Of a stretch of 64,000 nt of DNA, positions 8,845 through 17,607 are shown one piece after another. Origin of the DNA: Herbinix hemicellulosilytica. Its GTDB lineage: Bacteria; Bacillota; Clostridia; Lachnospirales; Lachnospiraceae. The notes below the pieces were generated by a model. It saw only the letters and a list, made by a program, of their open reading frames with translations, did not search any database and had not been told where the DNA came from. Each line of letters opens with the position of its first letter. Positions within the stretch are counted from its first letter, which is position 1. A program made the translations under genes and the position numbers. The stretch lies in assembly GCF_002904165.1 (NCBI RefSeq), contig NZ_CVTD020000023.1:62001-126000 (forward strand). Reading direction: 5' to 3'.

Positions 8845-10173
8845 CTATTTCACCTTCACATTCTGGATCATACATGGTTTTCCTGTCTCTTTGTATAGTA
8901 CAGCCACACTGCCTTTGTCACCGTAATAGGCATCGGACAAAGCAATGGCCCTATGTATATCTGCCGTTTCGTCATATATGCCAAAAGCTTTATTGTTATA
9001 CTCCACAAGAATTTTTTTATATCTTTCATACAAACCGGGCAACATCGATGATAAAGTAGTCTCCATCAGTGGATGAGGTCTCCATAAAAGTGTATATTCG
9101 TCCCGTTTTTCATAAAAAAAGTTAAGGACCTCCTGTATCTTGTCCAAATATTCTTCTTTATGATTTAATAATGGCTGAATTGTGGTGTTATACAGAATTA
9201 CTTTTTTTCTGCTGCCGTCCGGTTTTATAATTAAATCGTGCCACTCTTTTGGTACTGTTACATTATCCCTTGTGGTACTTAATACCTTATCAACTTTGGG
9301 AGACCCTAATATCAAAAACTTCTCTTCCAAATTTCCAAATTTACCGGAGCAATTATTTTCCGTTTCAAATTTCTTTAATTCATTGATATAAGTATTCTTT
9401 TCTTTCTCGGTTGTAACAATTACTTTATCTGAAAATAAAGTCCCCGGTAAAACGCAAAAATGTGTGGGGACATCCCCTTGGGTGATAAAATATGGAATAT
9501 AAACAAGCAGGCCGACATATTTTTTTAACTCTTTTGCATAAAAATCAGGATGGATACTGGTAACCCTGTTGGCATTGTCATATGGATTGTGAATATATGC
9601 TATGTCAGGACACCTTTCAGAAACAGCATACTTTTCCCATGATGTTACCGGTACATAATCAGGAAACTCATTTCCTTCATAATGCATCTTGTTCAATGAC
9701 CCGTCTGTCTTTTTATCATAATAAGGAAGGGGTACAACATATACGTCACAGTCCGGATCTTTGCAGGCTGCTTCCCATACGCTTTCCATACTGTCCCACA
9801 TGGACGCCTTATATGGGAAAAAAACAACTTCTTTTCTAGAAACTGGTATATCATATGTGATACTGTTTATAATCCTTTGAAGGAGGTTTCTTAAAAGTTT
9901 TATTAATTTTCTGGCCTTTTTTACGTCATCAAGGGTAAGGCTTAACCTGTAAACCAGCTCACAGTATTCCTCCAGCATAGATACGGCTACGGTGCCTTCT
10001 CCTTCAAAATATTCGATCTTCTCACCGACTTCAATAGCACTCTGCTGGCAGTTTACCAATAGTTCTTTAATTTGATCTGTTATGTTAGTTTCAATATTGT
10101 CCTGAATAAAGTCATTTGCCTCTGACAACATTTTAATTATTTCAATTAACTCATTTTTTATATGAACTCGCAT
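8845..10173 (-). CDS. CDP-glycerol glycerophosphotransferase-like protein
   Basis: 442 residues; ATG with GAGGGAT upstream. The N-terminal 100 residues are helical. From residue 120 (FFPYKASMWDSMESVW, then VPLPYYDK) it follows a Clostridia family related to TagB/TagF teichoic-acid polymerases. The C-terminal part carries LLWRPHP, a cluster of hydrophobic strands, and LSDAYYGDKGSVAVLY, which correspond to the RxHP and D-S donor-site motifs. Such enzymes move glycerol-phosphate or ribitol-phosphate from a CDP carrier. It lies directly after two IspD/TarI-like cytidylyltransferases, which could make that CDP donor. No membrane segment is seen. The polyol is not determined. Confidence 0.75.
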   Translation of the reverse strand: MRVHIKNELIEIIKMLSEANDFIQDNIETNITDQIKELLVNCQQSAIEVGEKIEYFEGEGTVAVSMLEEYCELVYRLSLTLDDVKKARKLIKLLRNLLQRIINSITYDIPVSRKEVVFFPYKASMWDSMESVWEAACKDPDCDVYVVPLPYYDKKTDGSLNKMHYEGNEFPDYVPVTSWEKYAVSERCPDIAYIHNPYDNANRVTSIHPDFYAKELKKYVGLLVYIPYFITQGDVPTHFCVLPGTLFSDKVIVTTEKEKNTYINELKKFETENNCSGKFGNLEEKFLILGSPKVDKVLSTTRDNVTVPKEWHDLIIKPDGSRKKVILYNTTIQPLLNHKEEYLDKIQEVLNFFYEKRDEYTLLWRPHPLMETTLSSMLPGLYERYKKILVEYNNKAFGIYDETADIHRAIALSDAYYGDKGSVAVLYKETGKPCMIQNVKVK

Positions 10174-10192
10174 CTTTATCCCTCTGTAAATT

Positions 10193-10909
10193 TTAAATAC
10201 CGAATATTTGCTGATTCTCAGCCGCCTGGCATAAAGCCCTGAACATATAATAATCTGCAGGCTCCGTAATCTTTATGTTGTTTTTTGTGCTTTTTACCAT
10301 GTGCAGAGTTTTTCCATAGTGGTTCATAAGATGTGCACTGTCTATTGCTTTAAACCCGTCTTTTTCTGCCTGTTCAAAAACCTCTGATATATCCTTAAAA
10401 TAGAATGATTGCGGAGCTTTTGCCACAAACATCTGATTTAGTGCAGGAACATCCGATACAAATTTACCGTCTGTACTTTTTATTACGCTTTCCCTTATTA
10501 CTTCCACTGTAACTGCATTTCCGGATTTCCTTACGGTCCTGATGTTTTCAGTAATAAGTTCCCCCGTTATTAAAGGTCTTACCCCATCATGTATAAGAAT
10601 GATATCATCAGGATTTGCTTTTTTCTTTAAAGTAACAAGACCGTTATAAATGGAATCATGGCCTGTGGGACCGCCGGGAACTATTTCATATACTTTGGTT
10701 ATTCCGAATCTATGTAAGTATATTTTCAATTTTTCAATCCAGTCTTCAAGACAGACGATTACGATATCATCGATTTCCTCGTGATACTCAAAATGTTCCA
10801 GGGTATATATAAGTATGGGTTTGCCGTGGATTTCAATAAACTGCTTTGGCTTGACCCTGCTGTTCATTCTTGTTCCGGTCCCTCCGGCTAATATAAGTGC
10901 TGTAGTCAA
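10193..10909 (-). CDS. IspD/TarI-like CTP-dependent cytidylyltransferase (intact copy)
   Basis: 238 residues; TTG start with GAGGGTAG upstream. The family couples CTP to a polyol phosphate (methylerythritol-4-P for IspD, ribitol-5-P for TarI). Seen: the nucleotide loop LAGGTGTRMNSRVKPKQ with Arg and Lys, GGPTGHDSIYNGL, the catalytic-Asp strand LIHDGVRPLI, and TKNNIKITEPADYYM near the C-terminus. Its place between a paralogue and a CDP-glycerol transferase-like gene favours a TarI-like role, supplying a CDP-polyol for glycan decoration, over housekeeping isoprenoid synthesis. Sequence alone does not separate the two. Confidence 0.85.
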   Translation of the reverse strand: MTTALILAGGTGTRMNSRVKPKQFIEIHGKPILIYTLEHFEYHEEIDDIVIVCLEDWIEKLKIYLHRFGITKVYEIVPGGPTGHDSIYNGLVTLKKKANPDDIILIHDGVRPLITGELITENIRTVRKSGNAVTVEVIRESVIKSTDGKFVSDVPALNQMFVAKAPQSFYFKDISEVFEQAEKDGFKAIDSAHLMNHYGKTLHMVKSTKNNIKITEPADYYMFRALCQAAENQQIFGI

Positions 10910-10954
10910 TGTAATCTACCCTCTTTATCTAAAATTTTGGTGTAACCGGTAGTA

Positions 10955-11671
10955 TTAAATACCGAATATTTGCTGGTTTTCCATCGCCTCATACAATGCC
11001 CTGAACATATAATAATCTTCGGGAACGGAAATTTTTATATTATTCTTGGTGCTTTCCACCATATACATAGGAATATTATATATGCTGCATAACTGTGCGG
11101 AGTCTACGGTTCTTTTTTGTTCCTTAGCCGCCTTTTCATATGCTTCATATATAAGCTTATAGCTAAACGACTGTGGTGCCTTAGCTATATACATATTATT
11201 TCTGTTAGGCACATAACATATGTTTATCTGATCCTTACTTTGAACAACGCTTTCCTTGGCCGGTTCTACAGTAATTGCAGCACCGTATTTTTTTGCCGCT
11301 TCAATGTTATCAGTAACAAGCTTTTCGGTTATTAAAGGCCTTACCCCATCATGGATAAGTACAATATCGTCATCCTGTGCTTTCTCTTTCATTGCCTTAA
11401 GGCCATTATAAATTGAATCATGTCCTGTTTTTCCCCCGGGTACTATCATTGAAACCTTTGTAATCCCGAATCTGTCTGTTAATCTTTTCAGCTCATTAAT
11501 ATGGCTCTCTAAACAAACCACCACAATTTCATCTACGTCTTTGTGGTTCTCAAAATGCTCCAAGGTATAAATAATAACCGGTTTTCCATAAACCTCCAAA
11601 AATTGCTTGGGTTTTAGACTTGGACCTATGCCATATCCGGTTCCGCCGGCAAAAATCAGTGTAAATACCAT
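10955..11671 (-). CDS. IspD/TarI-like paralogue lacking the signature arginine
   Basis: 238 residues, the same length as the next gene and homologous end to end; both finish in ENQQIFGI. ATG with CAGGTG upstream. The nucleotide-binding loop reads FAGGTGYGIGPSLKPKQ: where the family has T-R-M/L-G, this copy has Y-G-I-G, so the conserved Arg that contacts CTP phosphates (Arg20 in E. coli IspD) is replaced by Gly. The Lys of KPKQ, the LIHDGVRPLI strand and TKNNIKIS are kept. IspD enzymes are dimers, so it could be a non-catalytic partner, a changed-specificity enzyme or an inactive duplicate. Confidence 0.8.
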   Translation of the reverse strand: MVFTLIFAGGTGYGIGPSLKPKQFLEVYGKPVIIYTLEHFENHKDVDEIVVVCLESHINELKRLTDRFGITKVSMIVPGGKTGHDSIYNGLKAMKEKAQDDDIVLIHDGVRPLITEKLVTDNIEAAKKYGAAITVEPAKESVVQSKDQINICYVPNRNNMYIAKAPQSFSYKLIYEAYEKAAKEQKRTVDSAQLCSIYNIPMYMVESTKNNIKISVPEDYYMFRALYEAMENQQIFGI

Positions 11672-11688
11672 ATCCTGTCACCTGCCTT

Positions 11689-12741
11689 TTATCTTATGTT
11701 TCTTAATCTCTCCTGTGCCTTCTCATAATTTCCACATTTCTTATAATATTTTATTGCTTTTTCTGTATTTCCCAGACATTCATGGATAACACCTATATTA
11801 AAAAATGCCAGGTAGCTGTTTACCCCTTCCATTTTATATTCAGTCATTTTTGCTGCTTTTAAAAATTCACTTATTGCTTCGGTAAACATGGCATTATTCA
11901 TATATATTAACCCAATTAAAAATACAAAATCGGCGTTCACTGCAAATTCATCATATACTCCCAAAAGCTGCAGAGCAGTTTCATACTGATTGGAGTTAAG
12001 GAGAGCATATCCGTAACTTTCGACCATGTCCTGAACATATTCCAGTTTCGGATCTAAATCAAAATATAATGCTTTCCAGAATGCTTCACAAGCAGCCGGA
12101 TAATCTTCTTGCATATAATATGATTTACCCAACTGATAAAGTATATATGGGTCGTCGCCTTTATCTTTCAGTTCTTTTAATAATAGATTAATATTTCTCT
12201 CTGTTTTTTTCCGCCTTACTTCCAGTTCGCCGTCATAACCGCTGTGATTAACAAGAAGCGGGGCATTATATGTAACCGGCACTCCGTTATTGTTATTTAT
12301 AGGCACTATCTGCTCATGGATACTGCCCCGGTAACAAAATAATTTTTTAGAAAAAAGTCTGCTTACCTGACTTTTCACTTTATATTTTTCATTTCCCCTT
12401 ACATACTCACTGATAATACCAATTCTGCCTATTCTGTCAGGATACAGCTTAATTAATTCCTCCAGTTCTTTTCTGTCATAAGATAGCAAAATCTCGTCAC
12501 TGTCAATCATAAGTATATAATCATTGGTTGCTTTACTTATTGCAAAGTTCCTTGCGGCTGCAAAATCCTGCTGCCACTCATAATCAAACACCATATCGGT
12601 ATATTTGGCAGCCACAGCTTTAGTATTGTCGGTAGAACCGGTATCTACGACAACTATTTCATATTCAAGAGGAAGAAGGTGTTTTAAGCACTTTTCTATT
12701 AATTTTTCTTCATTTTTTACTATAATACATACAGATATCAT
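11689..12741 (-). CDS. GT2 glycosyltransferase with C-terminal TPR repeats
   Basis: 350 residues from the ATG at 12741, which follows AAGGCGG; an upstream ATG in frame lacks a site. Residues 1-100 form a GT-A domain: ISVCIIVKNEE, VVDTGSTDNT, and a DSDEIL metal-binding DxD. Residues from about 190 hold tetratricopeptide-type helices (DPYILYQLGKSYYMQEDYPAACEAF, then AFFNIGVIHECLGNTEKAIKYY). This GT2-TPR arrangement is common in Firmicutes glycan clusters, the TPR part probably binding a partner or acceptor. It is the first gene of the second island unit. Confidence 0.85.
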   Translation of the reverse strand: MISVCIIVKNEEKLIEKCLKHLLPLEYEIVVVDTGSTDNTKAVAAKYTDMVFDYEWQQDFAAARNFAISKATNDYILMIDSDEILLSYDRKELEELIKLYPDRIGRIGIISEYVRGNEKYKVKSQVSRLFSKKLFCYRGSIHEQIVPINNNNGVPVTYNAPLLVNHSGYDGELEVRRKKTERNINLLLKELKDKGDDPYILYQLGKSYYMQEDYPAACEAFWKALYFDLDPKLEYVQDMVESYGYALLNSNQYETALQLLGVYDEFAVNADFVFLIGLIYMNNAMFTEAISEFLKAAKMTEYKMEGVNSYLAFFNIGVIHECLGNTEKAIKYYKKCGNYEKAQERLRNIR

Positions 12742-12880
12742 ATATTTACCGCCTTGTAAAATTTTCATGACATAAAATCACGAAACTTCATTAGTTTTGA
12801 CTTGTTATAATATAGTATAGCATAATTTCGCTATTAATTATATTTTATAAGCATATTGCTGAATTTTTCTTCTATCTTAT

Positions 12881-12907
12881 TTATCGACATAATATCAAAA
12901 ATTATTA
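12881..12907 (-). promoter_or_regulatory. Variant sigma-28-like promoter of the second glycan unit
   Basis: Minus strand TAAT-N15-GTCGATAA, 140 bases before the GT2-TPR gene and after the terminator of the first unit. It differs from the flagellar consensus TAAA-N15-GCCGATAA by one base in each element. A similar site with GTCGATAT precedes the first unit. The rest of the 375-base gap between the two units shows no gene. Confidence 0.5.
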
Positions 12908-12956
12908 CAATCATATACATCCCATTTGCTAGCTCATATTAATGGAATATGATTAT

Positions 12957-12995
12957 AAAAAGTTCCCCCGATATGTTACTGACACACATCGAGGG
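12957..12995 (-). terminator. Intrinsic terminator ending the first glycan unit
   Basis: Minus strand hairpin with arms CCCTCGATGTGT and ACATATCGGGGG (12 pairs including G-U) and a loop of about 7, followed by AACTTTTTATAATC. It lies about 120 bases after the GT52 gene stop and splits the island into two transcription units. Confidence 0.75.
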
Positions 12996-13116
12996 ATAAT
13001 ATATCAGTTTTAATATTAAAATAGTATACCATTTACCACCAGAAGCCAATAACCGATATGACAACTCGTATAATTTAAAAATATATCAATGATATCAAAA
13101 TTAATTTATATAACAA

Positions 13117-14520
13117 TTAAGGCAGTACAATCGACAGATTTTTACGCTCAGATTCAGGTACATAAGGACTAATATAATTCAACCCCAGAAGTTCTTTTTC
13201 TTCAACAAAATTCATATTATAGATAGCTGTTGAGCTGATTGTAATCGCTTTTTTGAACATGATTCTGTTCATAAAATTAAATACTTCAGTCGGTATTTTT
13301 TTATTTATTACATGTATATTGCAGTCAATTTGCTCATACGGAAAATCATCCCTGGGATGGGGCTTAACATATATAACATCAAATTTATTCTTATTCTCTT
13401 TAATTATATCCGTATATATCTGTTTCTGAGTCTCCAAAGACGGAACAAAGTTATCCTTAAATAGGGGTTGGGTCAAAATGAGAAGAGTGTTTTCGTTAGA
13501 TGAGGATTCCACCAATTGTTCACCCACAAATATCTTAAATATCTTTTCTTTTTGCCTGGCAGTCAGTTTTGCAAACAATTTTTCTCTGGGATACTCAGTA
13601 ACTTTTCTTTGAGGTATTGCTATTCCGTTTAGATCATTTACTTCAATCTTCTTACAATACTTTGATTGGCCCAGCGGAACATAATCCAATCCTAATTTTG
13701 CTTCAATCTTTCCCCAAAAACTTTGCGTATGTTCCAATCGGTCCATAAATTTCATAGGTACGACTACTTTCATAAAATCATAGCAATCTTCCAACAGTGT
13801 ATATTTTATATGTTTTGCCTGAATATACCTGGCAATTTGTCCTTCATCAAAAAACATATAAACTCCACCCTTATAACGGGAGAAGTCAACGGTAGTGATT
13901 TTTTCGAAATTATATATTAAACGTCTCCGACCAAACAGCAGTCTCTTAAGTTTGGAATTGTATAATACTTCCCTTACCTTACCTCTGTCATGTCTGAAAA
14001 TATTATCTACTATTGCGGACTTTATAATTCTGTCCTGCAGTTCATAATCTCGTTCTAATCCATTGGAAAAAAACAAATCCGCTTCTTCCTTATTTACTTC
14101 TATCATAGTCAGCGCTATGAGAACATGATAATAAGTATCACACAAGTATATTTTTCTGTTAAAATATTCCATCCGGCAGTATGACATTTCTCTTCTTAAG
14201 TTACTAGTAATATAAGTGCACGACCGAAACCCCAGTCTCTGCAGGGTATCACCTATCTCTTTTTGGGCATTTAATAAAGTTGCCACTATAACCAAGGCGT
14301 CTGTATTATTTTCTGCCAATGAATCTATAGTCCGAACCGGAACATCATCTATTTGAGTCGGGTTGTCTCCTAAATAAGTCACCGCAAAATAACTGACTTT
14401 GGAATTAATTTTCTCATTTTTCATCCACTCAAACAGTTCTCTGGCAACCTGTCCTGCCCCATATATTATTATTTTGGAATGCTGATTTATTAATCTTTTA
14501 AAATTTTTTAAACTTCTCAT
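13117..14520 (-). CDS. GT52 sialyltransferase-like protein with N-terminal IYGAG module
   Basis: 467 residues; ATG with GGAGC upstream. Residues 15-105 form a Rossmann-like module (KIIIYGAGQVARELFEWM, then TDALVIVATL). From about 122 the sequence follows the GT52 lipooligosaccharide sialyltransferase family: IYLCDTYYHVLIALTMIE and LFF early on, an FFDEG acidic motif near 230, VIYVKPHPRDDFPY (HP motif) and ITISSTAIYN (SS motif) near the C-terminus. These motifs bind CMP-activated sugars, which fits the NeuA-like CMP-sugar synthetase three genes upstream. The sugar moved need not be sialic acid; no NeuB homologue is seen here. Confidence 0.75.
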   Translation of the reverse strand: MRSLKNFKRLINQHSKIIIYGAGQVARELFEWMKNEKINSKVSYFAVTYLGDNPTQIDDVPVRTIDSLAENNTDALVIVATLLNAQKEIGDTLQRLGFRSCTYITSNLRREMSYCRMEYFNRKIYLCDTYYHVLIALTMIEVNKEEADLFFSNGLERDYELQDRIIKSAIVDNIFRHDRGKVREVLYNSKLKRLLFGRRRLIYNFEKITTVDFSRYKGGVYMFFDEGQIARYIQAKHIKYTLLEDCYDFMKVVVPMKFMDRLEHTQSFWGKIEAKLGLDYVPLGQSKYCKKIEVNDLNGIAIPQRKVTEYPREKLFAKLTARQKEKIFKIFVGEQLVESSSNENTLLILTQPLFKDNFVPSLETQKQIYTDIIKENKNKFDVIYVKPHPRDDFPYEQIDCNIHVINKKIPTEVFNFMNRIMFKKAITISSTAIYNMNFVEEKELLGLNYISPYVPESERKNLSIVLP

Positions 14521-14529
14521 TTAAAGCTC

Positions 14530-15894
14530 CTATAATCCAAAATATCCGTTGTTAATGTAAAAGAATATATCGTCAGCACTAATGTTATTCTCAAGTAAAG
14601 TACCATTCATATCTATTGCATTATAAGGAGAAGTAATTACAAAGGTCATTTCACCGGCTTTATAATTTTTAAATACTTCATCTAACGGAACTATCCTGAT
14701 TCCCATATACTGTTTGTTCCATAATTCTTTATTGGAATCACACCAACCACTGATGTTCTGAAAATTGTTTCTCAAAAGATTATAATACGCCATACTGCCA
14801 ATATTGCCTGTACCGTACAAATAAATGTTTTTCCTTTGACGTAATTTTTCCAGCAACTTATCAAACTGCCCGGCTTTCAATTTATGTTTTTCCGTTATAT
14901 AATCGGCATAAAGATCAATATCCTTTAAATATAGTCCAAGTTCAAATCTTTCTTCTGCCGAAAATAATCCATAGTTTATCCAACCGTTTTGCTCACACAA
15001 TTTTAGTAAATCTATGTTTATTTTAAGTCCTTCCTTTATATGTTCAGCCGGCAAATGGGCGTATAATGAAACATCGTTTCTAAAACGGATCATTGAAAAG
15101 AGACGCAAAACATAAAATGGTTTTAAATGAGCCAAAGACTCACATCCCCTTTCAATAAACCTCCTTATAAAACCATATTCCTCATTTACATAAAAATATC
15201 CCCGGTTACTAAACACTGAAGCGTTTTCATTGTCTCTTCTGTATCTGTACACAACATCATCTGTATAATAAATAGAATCAGCCAATCCTATTGTCTGAAA
15301 CAGAAAACCGTTGTCCTGAAATGCGGCGCCCTTGGATTCGTTTAATCTTATACCTTTACTGTCCAAGAATTCTTTTTTGTAAATACCTTTCCAAATATAA
15401 GTATCCCAAAGCAACAGTTCCGGATGTTTTTTGGAATTGATAATTTTTCTGTAATAAGCTTTTCTTCTTGTATCAAAAGTTGCCATTTTTCTAATAATTA
15501 TTTCATTTATAGCAGGATCGTACATAAAAATTTCGTAGTCACCTTTAACAATATCAGGATAGCCGTTCTTTTGAGCCAGATTGTACAGACATTCATAGGT
15601 ATATGGAAGAATTAAATCGTCTGTTTCTACAATACCGATATACTCACCTAAAGCATTATTTATCCCAACGTTTACCTGATATCCATAACTTTTGTTATCT
15701 ACTTCTATCAGACGAATGCGGGGGTCTTTTTTTTCATACTGTTTTATTATATCAGTTGTTCCGTCTGTGGATCCTGCATCTACACATATAATTTCTATAT
15801 CTTCCAGTGTTGACGATATAACACTTTGAATACATTCCTCAATAAATCTCCCAACATTTAGCGATGGCATAATAATACTAATCTTTATATTCAT
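14530..15894 (-). CDS. GT2 glycosyltransferase with C-terminal IYGTG module
   Basis: 454 residues. Residues 1-220 form a GT-A domain: ISIIMPSLNVGRFIEECI, CVDAGSTDGT, and a VETDDL metal-binding motif near 92. Residues 230-330 are helical. Residues 350-454 form a Rossmann-like module beginning NIYLYGTGNIGSMAYYNLL and ending with a MTFVITSPYN strand. That module resembles the N-terminal part of two other transferases in the island, but here sits at the C-terminus. Nine bases separate its stop from the GT52 gene, so the two are surely co-translated. Confidence 0.85.
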   Translation of the reverse strand: MNIKISIIMPSLNVGRFIEECIQSVISSTLEDIEIICVDAGSTDGTTDIIKQYEKKDPRIRLIEVDNKSYGYQVNVGINNALGEYIGIVETDDLILPYTYECLYNLAQKNGYPDIVKGDYEIFMYDPAINEIIIRKMATFDTRRKAYYRKIINSKKHPELLLWDTYIWKGIYKKEFLDSKGIRLNESKGAAFQDNGFLFQTIGLADSIYYTDDVVYRYRRDNENASVFSNRGYFYVNEEYGFIRRFIERGCESLAHLKPFYVLRLFSMIRFRNDVSLYAHLPAEHIKEGLKINIDLLKLCEQNGWINYGLFSAEERFELGLYLKDIDLYADYITEKHKLKAGQFDKLLEKLRQRKNIYLYGTGNIGSMAYYNLLRNNFQNISGWCDSNKELWNKQYMGIRIVPLDEVFKNYKAGEMTFVITSPYNAIDMNGTLLENNISADDIFFYINNGYFGL

Positions 15895-15974
15895 TCTTCT
15901 TTATTCCTCTCTCATTCCATATCAGGGGCATATTAATTTTCTATAACACAGCGTATATTCCATATTTTAAATAC

Positions 15975-17591
15975 TTACTGTAATAATGTTTCGTATGGTG
16001 ATTTTGTTAAAAATGAAATTTTAATTTTTCCGTTATTAAAACTTAGAAAATCACTGAACATTTCACCGATTTCCCTTTGCGCTTCCTCTAAATATACTCC
16101 TTTCATCGGTGGTCTTAAAACCTGTTTGGCGTATTTGTCTTCATTTCTGTTAAAACCGTCAAATCCGGTTATCATAATTTCCTTCGGTGCAATTTTAAGC
16201 ATCAGTCTTAGAAACATTATCATTGAATTTTCAAAATACTTCCATCCTGTTTTAGCCAAATCATTGTAATTGACTATCAAATGATCATTGTCTGTTCCCT
16301 GCATGATATTCGAAGTAACTATTACTTTCGCTTTTGAAAAAACTTCCGGATAGTTTTCTTTTGCATATTCATATTTTACTGCATTTGAAAAAAACAGAAA
16401 ATCATAAGAAAAACCGGGTAAGATTGCATTGATACCAACCGAAAGAGCATCTTTATTTTTTACTGTCTGCAATATATGTTCTCGGCAGGTTTCAGAAGAT
16501 TCACCGGGGCAAATAGTTACTATGGTTTTTTCTCCCAATTGTTCAGTCAGATATTCCTTGGCACTGGAATCATCAATATTTCTGCTCTGATAATTAATGT
16601 AGACTTTCTCTAAGTTATCATAGTCATACTGAACCCGTTTTTCTTTTGATAAAGAATTAAATATTGCCCGCATATCCTTGTTTTTAACTCTATGTTCCCT
16701 TATAAGATACATAACATTATTTACATGACAGCCGTACATGCCGGCCAAAAAATAAGGGACTGAATATTCCCAGTCTTTCTCTTCAAGAAATTGTGACATG
16801 TACACATCAATAGCATCCAGTACACTGTCCATATCATAGGAATTATCCCATTTATTAATGTACTGTACCAATAATTCCGTGCAGGCGTTTCCCGCCCCTC
16901 TGCCCATACCGCATAATGAACTGTCAACAATAATATTTCTGTCTGATTTATTCTTAAAATGCTCAATAAATCTCATACACAGCGCAAAGGAAAGCTGCAG
17001 GTTATTGTGTGAGTGAAATCCTAATAATATATTTTTGTCCAGGTTATTATCAATAAGAATCATAAAACGTTCCAAATCATCAGGATACATAGTACCGAAT
17101 GTATCAACAATGGAAAAGCCGTCGGGCCGTACTTCGTTTACAGCTTCTATCAATTTTAGCAAAGTTTTATCATCATATCCCGGAGTATTGGCAGCCTGCA
17201 AAAAGACTTTATACCCCTTTTCTCTGATAGGATTAACTAATGCTATTCCTTCTTTAAAATGATCAACCGGAAAGACAACACGAATTGCATCTATCGATTT
17301 TCCGTCATATTCCGGTAAAATACTACAGTCATATCTGTTGTAGTCAATCATTGCTGTATATATAGTCCCGGGTTTCTTGGGAGTGGTTAAATAACGTTCC
17401 AGATCACCCGGCACATGATAATAGCTTGATCCTTCCTTATGCTCCCCGTTCTTTAGCCAGCCACATTCTATAATATCTATATTGGCATCCTGTAGTTTTC
17501 GGATAATTCCGCTGATTACATTACTGCCGAAATTTCCGTCAACTACATAAGCCCCGTCTCTTAATGTACAGTCCAGTAGTTGTAGTTTCAT
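15975..17591 (-). CDS. DRE-TIM (HMGL-like) aldolase with unknown C-terminal domain
   Basis: 538 residues; AAGGAAGG precedes the ATG. Residues 1-270 form an HMG-CoA lyase/4-hydroxy-2-oxovalerate aldolase-type TIM barrel: LLDCTLRDGAY (metal Asp7 and Arg11), GFHSHNN (metal His193 and His195), and CGMGRGAGN near 227-235. Residues 360-538 form a separate alpha/beta domain, including MITGFDGFNRNEDKY and a closing KISFLTKSPYE strand, that I do not recognise with confidence. It lies next to the CMP-sugar synthetase-like gene, so it may make or split a C-C bond in a keto-sugar acid precursor. This is inferred from context; the substrate is unknown. Confidence 0.75.
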   Translation of the reverse strand: MKLQLLDCTLRDGAYVVDGNFGSNVISGIIRKLQDANIDIIECGWLKNGEHKEGSSYYHVPGDLERYLTTPKKPGTIYTAMIDYNRYDCSILPEYDGKSIDAIRVVFPVDHFKEGIALVNPIREKGYKVFLQAANTPGYDDKTLLKLIEAVNEVRPDGFSIVDTFGTMYPDDLERFMILIDNNLDKNILLGFHSHNNLQLSFALCMRFIEHFKNKSDRNIIVDSSLCGMGRGAGNACTELLVQYINKWDNSYDMDSVLDAIDVYMSQFLEEKDWEYSVPYFLAGMYGCHVNNVMYLIREHRVKNKDMRAIFNSLSKEKRVQYDYDNLEKVYINYQSRNIDDSSAKEYLTEQLGEKTIVTICPGESSETCREHILQTVKNKDALSVGINAILPGFSYDFLFFSNAVKYEYAKENYPEVFSKAKVIVTSNIMQGTDNDHLIVNYNDLAKTGWKYFENSMIMFLRLMLKIAPKEIMITGFDGFNRNEDKYAKQVLRPPMKGVYLEEAQREIGEMFSDFLSFNNGKIKISFLTKSPYETLLQ

Positions 17592-17607
17592 AAAGTCTTC
17601 CTTCCTT

